This document shows, one piece after another, positions 1 to 5,945 of a stretch of 9,402 bases of DNA (position 1 is the stretch's first letter; the number at the start of each line of letters is the position of its first letter). Source of the stretch: an uncultured Ruminococcus sp. (GTDB taxonomy: Bacteria; Bacillota; Clostridia; Oscillospirales; Acutalibacteraceae); NCBI GenBank assembly GCA_902773065.1, contig CACYDD010000415.1:1-9402 (forward strand), read 5' to 3'. The notes beneath the pieces were generated by a model, which was not told where the DNA came from, searched no databases, and was given only the letters and a program-made list of their open reading frames with translations. The translations under genes were made by a program, and so were the position numbers.

Positions 1-663
1 ATTCTCCTTCTGATTCTGAGAAACCGATTTTTCAGAAAGAGCTTTCACCGAGGCTTTTAATTCATCAAATTCGCTGCGGCTGACGGTATCAGAAAATTTA
101 TTTTCTATTCTGACATCATAGGATTCCAGCATTTTATTGAATCTTTCTTTCATTCTGGTTTCATATGCATTTTGCATATCATTGAATTTGTTTTCTGTTT
201 CTGTATTATATAGATTCATCATCTGATCAAATTGTTTTTTCAGATTTTCTTCGGAAAAATTGCTGCATCCTAAAATGCCTGTAATGAGCATATCCTCATC
301 CTCAGTAATTCCGATCGTATAATTTGCGCCTGCCTTGAGATCCTTTACATTTTTCCAGCTTTCGACATTACACTGACCGTATGTATTACTCCCGAACGTT
401 ATGACCTTACCATCTGTTCTGAGTCCTGCAATATGATTCAGACCCGAGGAAATTTTCAGTATATCCGTCCATTTTTCCTTTGCCTGTTCCCCATCATTTC
501 TGCCGATCAATACTGTTCCGTCCGATTTCAGCATGGCATAAAAATTTTCGCAGACACACACAGTGGTATCCGCTTTAAAATACTGCCTTTTGATTTTTCT
601 TTTATCTTCCTCTGTCAGTTCATACAGGGAAATGATTTCAACCTTTTCATTCAGCATATTCAT
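1..663 (-). CDS. RCC1-like repeat protein with coiled-coil tail (partial, C-terminus off window)
   Basis: An open frame of 221 codons starts at 663 and runs off the left edge without a stop. Residues about 37-120 carry two to three RCC1-type blade repeats. The visible signatures are MLKSDGTVLIGRN, then HIAGLRTDGKVITFGSNTYG, then a third GANYTIGI strand. From about residue 135 onward the chain is strongly charged and helical, rich in E, K, N, Q and M, and looks like coiled coil. There is no signal peptide or membrane segment in the visible part, so a cytoplasmic protein is likely. RCC1 propellers usually bind proteins, and bacterial members are mostly uncharacterised. Either ATG 663 or ATG 657 could be the start, as AAGGA and GGA motifs lie just upstream of both. 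A near-consensus promoter precedes the gene, so it is probably transcribed independently of galE. The biological role is unknown. Confidence 0.8.
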   Translation of the reverse strand, partial: MNMLNEKVEIISLYELTEEDKRKIKRQYFKADTTVCVCENFYAMLKSDGTVLIGRNDGEQAKEKWTDILKISSGLNHIAGLRTDGKVITFGSNTYGQCNVESWKNVKDLKAGANYTIGITEDEDMLITGILGCSNFSEENLKKQFDQMMNLYNTETENKFNDMQNAYETRMKERFNKMLESYDVRIENKFSDTVSRSEFDELKASVKALSEKSVSQNQKEN

Positions 664-704
664 ATTCCTTATCCTGTTTCTCCAAAATTGAAAGAATTAA
701 TTAT

Positions 705-733
705 ATTATACAACAATCGATAATAATTATCAA
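705..733 (-). promoter_or_regulatory. Sigma-A-type promoter of the RCC1-like gene
   Basis: On the minus strand, TTGATA (733-728) is followed by a 17-base spacer and a perfect TATAAT (710-705). Predicted transcription starts near 698, about 35 bases before the start codon. The surroundings are very AT-rich. It lies beyond the galE terminator, which supports separate transcription. Assigned by eye. Confidence 0.7.
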
Positions 734-771
734 CAAAATATGTCAAAAGCGTAATAATATTTTTACAAATA

Positions 772-797
772 TGCTGCGGATAGATCTATCCGCAGCA
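772..797 (-). terminator. Perfect 26-base palindrome downstream of galE, probable terminator
   Basis: TGCTGCGGATAGA is followed directly by its exact reverse complement, so the 26 bases are fully self-complementary (a hairpin of about 11 bp with a GATC loop). It starts 8 bases past the galE stop. Reading in the galE direction, the hairpin is followed by TATTTGTAAAAATATT, which is AT-rich but not a clean T-run, so termination may be imperfect. Confidence 0.6.
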
Positions 798-804
798 CTG
801 GTCA

Positions 805-1815
805 TTATTTTATTCCGTCAGGATTTTTCGTCTGGAAATTCCATGTGTCAAGACACATCTTGTCGATATCATATTCTGCCTGCCAGCCAAGCTCCTTGTT
901 TGCCTTTGCCGCATCCGCATAAAAAGCAGGAAGATCGCCTTCACGTCTTTCGCCGATCACATAATTCAGCTTCTGACCGCTTGCCTTTTCAAAGGCATTG
1001 ATGATATCAAGCACACTGTAGCCCTTGCCGTTGCCGATATTGTATGCTTCTATTCCTGTTGTTTCCAGCACTTTGGAAACTGCACAGATATGCGCCTTTG
1101 CAAGATCGACAACATGGATATAGTCACGGATACACGTTCCGTCCTTTGTGTCGTAATCTCCGCCGAACACAGTAAGCTTTTCCAGCTTGCCGATAGCAAC
1201 CCTTGAAATATACGGCATCAGGTTATTCGGAATACCGTTCGGGTCTTCGCCGATCAAACCGCTTTCATGCGCACCGATCGGATTGAAATAACGCAGAAGC
1301 GAAATACTCCAGTCATTGTCAGCTCTGTAGACATCCCCCAGTATTTGTTCAATAAAATGCTTTGTTCTGCCGTAAGGACTGCTGACATCACCTGTGATCA
1401 TATCCTCTTTGTACGGAATAGGGTTATTTCCGTAAACAGTAGCGGAAGAACTGAACACAATTTTTTTGCAGTCATATTTTTCCATTACTTCAAAAAGCAC
1501 AACGCTGCCCGAAATATTGTTTTCATAATAAAGCAGCGGCAGCTTTGTGGATTCGCCTACTGCTTTGAACCCTGCAAAATGAATTACCGCATCGATTTTA
1601 TTTTCGGTAAACACTTTTTCAAGTCCGTCTCTGTCACGGATATCGCAGTCATATCTTTTCAGGTTTTTTCCTGTAATTTGTTCCACTCTGTCAAGAACCG
1701 CCGGCACACTGTTGTAATAGTTATCGACAACCACAACTTCATAACCGCTTTTCAGCAGCTCCACACAGGTATGACTTCCGATATAACCTGCACCTCCTGT
1801 TACCAGTATCGCCAT
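805..1815 (-). CDS. galE: UDP-glucose 4-epimerase GalE
   Basis: This 336-residue NAD-dependent short-chain dehydrogenase-type (extended SDR) enzyme interconverts UDP-glucose and UDP-galactose in the cytoplasm. It serves the Leloir pathway and supplies UDP-galactose for cell-surface glycans. The N-terminus has the Rossmann motif GGAGYIG (Gly7, Gly10, Gly13) and an acidic Asp31 at the end of strand 2. CDIRD (57-61) and HFAG (79-82) are typical cofactor contacts. The catalytic set is visible as FSSSATVYG (Ser122-124) and YGRTK, with Tyr148 and Lys152. The length is normal for bacterial GalE. The start is supported by AAGGAG nine bases upstream and by a promoter further upstream. No galT or galK is adjacent, so the gene may serve glycan precursor supply as much as galactose use. 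The family assignment is firm; the exact substrate range (UDP-Glc versus UDP-GlcNAc) cannot be read from the sequence. Confidence 0.96.
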   Translation of the reverse strand: MAILVTGGAGYIGSHTCVELLKSGYEVVVVDNYYNSVPAVLDRVEQITGKNLKRYDCDIRDRDGLEKVFTENKIDAVIHFAGFKAVGESTKLPLLYYENNISGSVVLFEVMEKYDCKKIVFSSSATVYGNNPIPYKEDMITGDVSSPYGRTKHFIEQILGDVYRADNDWSISLLRYFNPIGAHESGLIGEDPNGIPNNLMPYISRVAIGKLEKLTVFGGDYDTKDGTCIRDYIHVVDLAKAHICAVSKVLETTGIEAYNIGNGKGYSVLDIINAFEKASGQKLNYVIGERREGDLPAFYADAAKANKELGWQAEYDIDKMCLDTWNFQTKNPDGIK

Positions 1816-1848
1816 AATAATAATCTCCTTTAAATAATGATTTCCTTT

Positions 1849-1878
1849 ATTATACCTTTTAAACCTTTATATTGTCAA
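1849..1878 (-). promoter_or_regulatory. Sigma-A-type promoter of galE
   Basis: On the minus strand a perfect TTGACA (1878-1873) and a perfect TATAAT (1854-1849) are separated by 18 bases. Transcription would start near 1842, giving a leader of about 27 bases with AAGGAG at 1830-1825. Confidence 0.8.
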
Positions 1879-1903
1879 TATCATCAATTCCATAAACGAA
1901 GAA

Positions 1904-1998
1904 GTTGGTGTAAAATATTTCCGGGACTTTATGGTGCAGCGATAAATTTATGATTTTTTATAAATTTGAGTACGAAATAGGAATCGGCAGCTCGCCGG
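1904..1998 (+). repeat. Intergenic repeat family 1, copy A
   Basis: This 95-base element lies between the divergent galE and ptsI promoters. It shares a block identical over 21 bases (1914-1934, matching 3810-3830) with copy B. The following 67 bases (1932-1998) align with copy B without gaps at about 52 of 67 positions. The 3' end is a degenerate form of the core, TCGGCAGCTCGCCGG, in which two changes weaken the hairpin seen in copies B and C. No target-site duplication was found by eye. Confidence 0.85.
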
Positions 1999-2013
1999 CG
2001 AAGAAAATAATCC

Positions 2014-2043
2014 TTTACTTTTATTTAAATCAAGTGGTATAAT
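2014..2043 (+). promoter_or_regulatory. Promoter of ptsI (extended -10)
   Basis: TATAAT at 2038-2043 is preceded by TGG, giving the extended -10 form TGnTATAAT. A weak -35, TTTACT, lies at 2014-2019 with an 18-base spacer. The leader to the ATG at 2086 is about 35 bases and contains AAGGAGG at 2071-2077. The promoter begins 15 bases after the end of repeat copy A. Confidence 0.65.
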
Positions 2044-2085
2044 ATAATTGACATAGAAATACCAATCGGCAAGGAGGGAAATATC

Positions 2086-3792
2086 ATGCTTAAAGGACTT
2101 GCAGCTTCGGAAGGGATAGGGATCGGCAAGGTAATGATCATAGAGGACAGAATTCTTGACTATGTTCCAAAAGCCGTAACAGACACCAAGGCGGAAATCA
2201 AACGCTTTCATGATACTATTGATACCTTTTGTGAAGTTGCCGCAAAAAAGATGGAAACACTGAAAATAACCGCCGGAAAAAAAGAATCCGATATTCTTAA
2301 AGGACATATTCTTATACTCAAAGATCCGTATCTTATCAGCGAAACAGAAAAGCATATTTCCAACGGCAAATGTGCTGAAGATGCCTTTGCAGATATGTGT
2401 GATATATTTGAAGCAATTTTCTCATCCTCTGAGGATGAGCTGACAAGACTTCGTGCCGCAGATATACGTGATATCAAATTCGGAATGTTAAGCCTGCTTC
2501 TGGGTATAAAAGAAGTCAGGATCAGTGAAGCACCAAAAGGAACGGTTCTTGTGGCAAAAGAACTGACCCCTTCCATGACGGCAGGAATCGTCAAAGAAAA
2601 TATCGAAGGTATCATCACCGAAACAGGGGGACTTACTTCTCATTCTGCCATACTGGCAAGAGCACTTGAGATACCTGCCGTACTGAGCGTACCTAATGCA
2701 GTAGGCACATTTAAAAGCGGCAGTCCCGCGATCGTTGACGGCAAAGACGGAACGGTCATCAACTGTCCCGACAAAACGCAGATAGAACGCTATACCCGAA
2801 AACAGCTGGAGTTTTTACGAAACCGCAAAGAGCTTGACAGCTTCAGGGGAAAAGACACATTGTCTGCAAGCGGAGAAAAATATGATCTTTTCTGCAATAT
2901 CGGAAAACCCAGAGATATCAATAGGGCGATGTATTACGACGGCGAAGGGATCGGGCTTTTCCGGACGGAATATCTTTTTATGGATGCGGACACCCTTCCA
3001 AGCGAGGAAGAACAGTTCGAGGCCTATAAGCAGGCGGCGGTCATGCTGAATGGCAAACCTCTTACGATAAGAACGCTGGATATTGGCGGAGATAAAGAGA
3101 TCCCCTGTCTGAATCTGAAAAAAGAGACTAACCCTTTTATGGGACTGCGTGCAATCAGACACAGCCTGAAAAACCGTGAATTTTTCAAAGATCAGATCCG
3201 TGCCATACTCCGGGCAAGTGCTTTCGGAAATATTAAAATCATGTTTCCCCTGATCACCTGTACAGAGGAAATCACAGAGGGAAAAGCTGTTATAGAGGAA
3301 GTAAAAGCGGAACTGAGGCTGAACAAAATTGATTTTGATGAAAATATCAGTCTTGGCATTATGATTGAAACCCCCGCGGCGGCTGTGACAGCCGATCTTC
3401 TTGCCAAAGAAGCCGATTTTTTCAGCATTGGTACAAACGACCTGACAGGCTATACCATATCCTGTGACAGAGAAAACAGTGCTGTTTCCTATCTTTATTC
3501 AGCATTTCAGCCAAGTGTTTTAAGACTGATTCAATATACAATAAAATGTGCAAAGGAAAACCATATACCCGTAGGCATGTGCGGAGAAGCCGCCGCCGAC
3601 CCGATGATGATACCGCTTCTGATCTCATTCGGCATCACGGAATTCAGCGTATCTGCCCCGTCAGTCCTGCGTGTCAGGAGAGCCGTTTCAAAGTGGACAA
3701 AGAAAAAATCCGACGAAGTTACCGAAAAGGTCATGCAGCTTTCAACAGAGCGTGAAATCAAAGAATATCTGAACAGTATGGTTTCATTTTAA
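2086..3792 (+). CDS. ptsI: Phosphoenolpyruvate-protein phosphotransferase (PTS enzyme I)
   Basis: Enzyme I takes phosphate from phosphoenolpyruvate and passes it to HPr, the first step of PTS sugar uptake. Here it has 568 residues, close to the roughly 575 of the E. coli enzyme, and no GAF domain, so it is ptsI rather than ptsP. The phospho-histidine site is GGLTSHSAILAR with His186. The PEP-binding barrel shows EGIGLFRTEYLFMD (Arg293), RTLDIGGDK (329-337), NPFMGLRAIR (349-358), IMFPLI and SIGTNDL (447-453). The catalytic cysteine is Cys499 in GMCGE. Some usually conserved positions differ from E. coli: TGYT replaces TQYT near 454-457, GEAAAD replaces GELAGD, and Leu183 lies in the GGxTSH motif. 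No HPr gene or EII gene is nearby. The start is supported by AAGGAGG eight to nine bases upstream and a promoter before it. The fold assignment is firm; activity is inferred from the retained catalytic residues. Confidence 0.95.
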   Translation: MLKGLAASEGIGIGKVMIIEDRILDYVPKAVTDTKAEIKRFHDTIDTFCEVAAKKMETLKITAGKKESDILKGHILILKDPYLISETEKHISNGKCAEDAFADMCDIFEAIFSSSEDELTRLRAADIRDIKFGMLSLLLGIKEVRISEAPKGTVLVAKELTPSMTAGIVKENIEGIITETGGLTSHSAILARALEIPAVLSVPNAVGTFKSGSPAIVDGKDGTVINCPDKTQIERYTRKQLEFLRNRKELDSFRGKDTLSASGEKYDLFCNIGKPRDINRAMYYDGEGIGLFRTEYLFMDADTLPSEEEQFEAYKQAAVMLNGKPLTIRTLDIGGDKEIPCLNLKKETNPFMGLRAIRHSLKNREFFKDQIRAILRASAFGNIKIMFPLITCTEEITEGKAVIEEVKAELRLNKIDFDENISLGIMIETPAAAVTADLLAKEADFFSIGTNDLTGYTISCDRENSAVSYLYSAFQPSVLRLIQYTIKCAKENHIPVGMCGEAAADPMMIPLLISFGITEFSVSAPSVLRVRRAVSKWTKKKSDEVTEKVMQLSTEREIKEYLNSMVSF

Positions 3793-3801
3793 ATGTTACA
3801 G

Positions 3802-3894
3802 GTTAGTATAATATTTCCGGGACTTTATGGCGCAGCAAAAAAATAGGGGTTTTCTATAAACTTGAGTGCGAAATAGAGACCGGCGGCTCGCCGG
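3802..3894 (+). repeat. Intergenic repeat family 1, copy B
   Basis: This 93-base element begins 10 bases after the ptsI stop, in the same orientation as copies A and C. It shares the block identical over 21 bases with copy A, and its 3' core ACCGGCG-GCT-CGCCGGT is a perfect 7-bp hairpin. It ends 14 bases before the proposed -35 of the TetR gene, much the same geometry as copy A relative to the ptsI promoter. TTTACTTT follows both copies A and B, after 15 bases and 1 base respectively. Confidence 0.85.
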
Positions 3895-3903
3895 TTTTAC
3901 TTT
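3879..3903 (+). terminator. Probable ptsI terminator formed by the end of repeat copy B
   Basis: The stem ACCGGCG (3879-3885) pairs with CGCCGGT (3889-3895) around the loop GCT, followed by the T-rich run TTTTACTTT. The short GC-rich stem with a T-tract fits an intrinsic terminator for ptsI and would shield the TetR promoter from read-through. The T-run is interrupted, so efficiency is uncertain. Confidence 0.55.
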
Positions 3904-3908
3904 GGCTG

Positions 3909-3937
3909 TTGCGTAATTTGTCTGAATATGTTATAAT
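3909..3937 (+). promoter_or_regulatory. Promoter of the TetR-family gene (extended -10)
   Basis: TATAAT at 3932-3937 is preceded by TGT, an extended -10. A weak -35, TTGCGT, lies at 3909-3914 with a 17-base spacer. Because this promoter lies inside the longer in-frame reading frame that begins at 3909, it argues for the downstream ATG at 3969 as the true start. Confidence 0.65.
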
Positions 3938-3957
3938 TTCTGTAATGTTAAAATTTC

Positions 3958-3963
3958 AGGAGG
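3958..3963 (+). promoter_or_regulatory. Ribosome binding site deciding the TetR start
   Basis: AGGAGG lies five bases before ATG 3969. The alternative upstream TTG at 3909 has no such site and would overlap the promoter. Confidence 0.8.
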
Positions 3964-3968
3964 TAATC

Positions 3969-4538
3969 ATGTCCGAATCCGTTGTAACCAAAAAAGCCAT
4001 TGCCGAAGGCTTCAAGGAGCTTATGGTGAAAAAACCGTTTGAAAAAATCACCATCTCGGATATCACTGCCTCCTGCGGTCTGAACCGACAGACGTTTTAC
4101 TATCATTTTCAGGATAAATACGAGCTTCTGAACTGGATTTTCTATAACGAAGCCATTACACCGCTTGAGGATGGTCTTTCATTTGATAATCTGTATGACA
4201 AGCTTCTTGACCTGCTGAAAACGATTGAAAATAATTCCAGATTTTACAGCAACGCACTCAAAACCTCTTACGGTGATGAATTCAGAGATTATATGCACAA
4301 AGTCAGCACAGGTGTATTCACTGCTGTTATCGACCATGTTTCGGGTGATTATACCATGAAGGAGTCCGACAAACGGTTCATTGCCGAATTTTTCTCTTAC
4401 GGAATCACAGGCAGTATCATTGCATGGGTCACCAACGGCATGAAAGAGCCGTCCGAGGTCATTGTTTCCCACATTGAAAACCTCATCACCGACTGCAAGC
4501 GTTTCGCCGTCGCCAGATACCTGAATGTTAATAAATAA
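3969..4538 (+). CDS. TetR/AcrR-family transcriptional regulator, DhaS-like
   Basis: With the corrected start this is a 189-residue one-domain regulator. The N-terminal DNA-binding domain (about residues 5-60) has the helix-turn-helix segment ITISDITASCGLNRQTFYYHF, followed by DKYELLNWI. This is the pattern typical of the DhaS-like branch (TetR_C_8 type C-terminal domain). The C-terminal part, residues about 75-185, is helical and would hold the ligand pocket and dimer interface. No dihydroxyacetone kinase genes or other obvious targets are adjacent, so the regulated genes are unknown and local autoregulation is only a guess. The gene is monocistronic: it has its own promoter, a probable terminator before it at the end of repeat copy B, and a strong terminator about 80 bases after the stop. 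Family confidence is high; the DhaS subfamily label rests on resemblance recalled from the family and should not be read as a role in glycerol metabolism. Confidence 0.88.
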   Translation: MSESVVTKKAIAEGFKELMVKKPFEKITISDITASCGLNRQTFYYHFQDKYELLNWIFYNEAITPLEDGLSFDNLYDKLLDLLKTIENNSRFYSNALKTSYGDEFRDYMHKVSTGVFTAVIDHVSGDYTMKESDKRFIAEFFSYGITGSIIAWVTNGMKEPSEVIVSHIENLITDCKRFAVARYLNVNK

Positions 4539-4610
4539 TGAATAATTATTGACGTGGGGAAGTTTATAAGCTAAGTCGGACTGCCGCAGATACATTAAAA
4601 ATCAATATCA

Positions 4611-4652
4611 AAAAAACTCCGCTTTGTGTTTCTGCAAAGCGGAGAGTTTTTT
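4611..4652. terminator. Bidirectional terminator between TetR gene and tsaD
   Basis: CTCCGCTTTG (4617-4626) pairs perfectly with CAAAGCGGAG (4635-4644) around the 8-base loop TGTTTCTG. A-run AAAAAA precedes it and AGTTTTTT follows it, so both strands have a hairpin plus T-run. It can end the TetR transcript from the left and the polA-phosphatase-rimI-tsaD transcript from the right, where tsaD ends about 240 bases away. An outer TACATTAAAAA / TTTTTAATGTA pairing (4591-4601 and 4648-4658) may extend the structure. Confidence 0.85.
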
Positions 4653-4681
4653 AATGTACAATGATTTTGCATGGGGAAGTT
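4652..4681 (+). repeat. Single unit of repeat family 2 (AATGTACAATG plus G-run)
   Basis: TAATGTACAATG followed by ATTTTGCATGGGGAAGTT matches, with changes, the arms of the inverted element at 5946-6039. A more diverged unit, with ATTGACGTGGGGAAGTTT, follows the TetR stop at about 4547-4564. Together these two units flank the bidirectional terminator. Confidence 0.55.
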
Positions 4682-4695
4682 GGTTTTTTTAAACA

Positions 4696-4841
4696 AAACA
4701 GATAACACAGTAAGACAGAGAATTAATATATATAGTGTCTGAATGTACTGTCTTGCTTGTCTTAAAGCTCCCAGAGCCGCATGATAAGCTGCTTTCAGAA
4801 AATTATGCAACAAAAAATTTCCTGTCTTACACTGTCTGTTT
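4696..4841. repeat. Imperfect inverted repeat pair in the 4539-4893 gap
   Basis: AAACAGATAACACAGTAAGACAG (4696-4718) in two parts, AAACAGA and TAAGACAG, reappears inverted at 4822-4841 as CTGTCTTAC plus TCTGTTT, with a three-base indel in between. The arms enclose about 100 bases with no convincing reading frame. It may be the remnant of a small mobile element or a structured transcript. Function is unknown. Confidence 0.45.
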
Positions 4842-4860
4842 CGTACCTTGAAAAAAACAA

Positions 4861-4925
4861 AGGCGCAGCGATGAAATTGTGTATTGTAAGGATTTAAGTG
4901 CGAATTGGGACCGGCGGCTCGCCGG
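4861..4925 (+). repeat. Intergenic repeat family 1, copy C, overlapping the 3' end of tsaD
   Basis: GGCGCAGCGATGAAATT, then TTAAGTGCGAATTGGGA, then CCGGCGGCTCGCCGG align over 65 bases with copies A and B. It lacks their upstream block containing CCGGGACTTTATGG. Bases 4894-4925 are at the same time the last codons and the stop of tsaD on the opposite strand. Confidence 0.8.
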
Positions 4926-5925
4926 CAATGCTCATTGTGGCGGCGGCGTTGAGGGTCATGTCGGCAAGGTGACCGGAAAGATATTCATAGTAAGCCTGTG
5001 CGCCGACCATTGCGCCGTTGTCGCCGCAGAGGTTCAGGGGAGGATAGTAGTACTGCCAGTTTCTTTTTCCGGCTTCGGCGGCAATCCGCTTTCTGAGAAG
5101 GGAATTCGCTGATACGCCGCCGGCAAGAACCAGTTTTTGATAGTTTAAATCCTCGGCGGCTCTGATAAAGTTCTTTGTCAGGCTGTCTACCACGGCTTTT
5201 CGGAAAGAGGCGGACAAATCTGAAACGGGCAGCGTTTCTCCCCTCTGCTCTGCATTATGGATAAGGTTGATGATCGCTGTTTTCAGCCCCGAAAAGCTGA
5301 AATCATACGGTGAGCCGCTGACCTTCGGCTGTGGAAGCTGAAACGCATTTTCATCTCCGGTTTCTGCGATTTTGTCAAGGTGGATTCCCCCGGGATAGGG
5401 CATACCCATGGTACGGGCGGCTTTGTCAAAGGCTTCGCCTGCGGCATCGTCACGAGTCTTGCCGATGATTTTCATTTCGGTATAATCTTTCACTTCTACG
5501 ATGTGGCTGTGACTGCCCGATACCACAAGGCACAGAAAAGGCGGTTTCAAGTCGGGATGGACAAGATAATTTGCCGCAATGTGGGAACGCAGATGATGTA
5601 CGGGAATCAGCGGCAGACCGCTTGAAAGCGATAATCCCTTTGCAAAATTCACGCCCACCAACAATGCACCGATCAGACCGGGTGCGTATGTAACAGCAAG
5701 TGCATCCAGATCATTCAGGCTCATGCCTGCCTGTGCCAGCGTTTCGGAAATCACACCGTTAATTGCTTCACAATGGCGGCGTGAGGCAATTTCCGGCACA
5801 ACACCCCCATAAAGCTTATGTTCCTCAACCTGTGTGGCAACAACTGACGAAATGATCTTCCTTCCGTCCTCGATCACTGCCGCCGCTGTTTCATCGCAGG
5901 AACTCTCTATTGCTAATATTTTCAT
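4894..5925 (-). CDS. tsaD: tRNA N6-adenosine threonylcarbamoyltransferase TsaD
   Basis: TsaD transfers the threonylcarbamoyl group from TC-AMP to A37 of tRNAs reading ANN codons, working with TsaB and TsaE. This protein has 343 residues, normal for the family. It begins with the typical IESSCDETAAAV segment. The metal ligands are His111 and His115 in VHHLRSH and Asp302 in GDNGAMVG. SGSHSHIV (136-143), DDAAGEAFDKAAR (159-171), FSGLKTA and LAGGVSANS (268-275) are further family motifs. It is the last gene of the polA-phosphatase-rimI-tsaD run; the tsaB and tsaE partners are not in the window. The start has GAGGAG eight bases upstream. The last nine to ten residues (about AGEPPVPIRT) are encoded by repeat copy C, so the natural C-terminus seems to have been replaced or extended by repeat sequence. 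Metal ligands are intact, so activity is expected. Confidence 0.96.
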   Translation of the reverse strand: MKILAIESSCDETAAAVIEDGRKIISSVVATQVEEHKLYGGVVPEIASRRHCEAINGVISETLAQAGMSLNDLDALAVTYAPGLIGALLVGVNFAKGLSLSSGLPLIPVHHLRSHIAANYLVHPDLKPPFLCLVVSGSHSHIVEVKDYTEMKIIGKTRDDAAGEAFDKAARTMGMPYPGGIHLDKIAETGDENAFQLPQPKVSGSPYDFSFSGLKTAIINLIHNAEQRGETLPVSDLSASFRKAVVDSLTKNFIRAAEDLNYQKLVLAGGVSANSLLRKRIAAEAGKRNWQYYYPPLNLCGDNGAMVGAQAYYEYLSGHLADMTLNAAATMSIAGEPPVPIRT

Positions 5926-5945
5926 ACCTGATTCTCCTCATAATT

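Noticed and set aside
433..723. Plus-strand frame of 96 codons at the left end
   Set aside because: It lies antisense to the RCC1-like gene and its promoter; composition is that of a shadow frame.
1948..2355. Minus-strand frame of 135 codons overlapping the ptsI start
   Set aside because: It runs antisense through the ptsI promoter and coding region, and its C-terminal part is just the translation of repeat copy A. No ribosome site or family resemblance.
3922..3959. Possible TetR operator: CTGAA ... TTCAG symmetry spanning the -10 region
   Set aside because: Beyond the five-base ends only about half of the inner positions are symmetric in very AT-rich sequence, so it is not distinguishable from chance.
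3909..3968. Upstream in-frame extension of the TetR gene by 20 residues
   Set aside because: It begins with TTG, has no ribosome site, and contains the extended -10 promoter; AGGAGG precedes the ATG at 3969.
4595..4813. Minus-strand frame of 72 codons with a hydrophobic stretch (LYILILCLTVLSVLF)
   Set aside because: It would start with TTG with a weak ribosome site, runs straight through the bidirectional terminator hairpin, and overlaps repeat units; most likely chance.
1904..4925. Reading the three repeats as a CRISPR array
   Set aside because: The copies are about 1-2 kb apart, diverged, and separated by genes, with no regular spacers and no cas genes.
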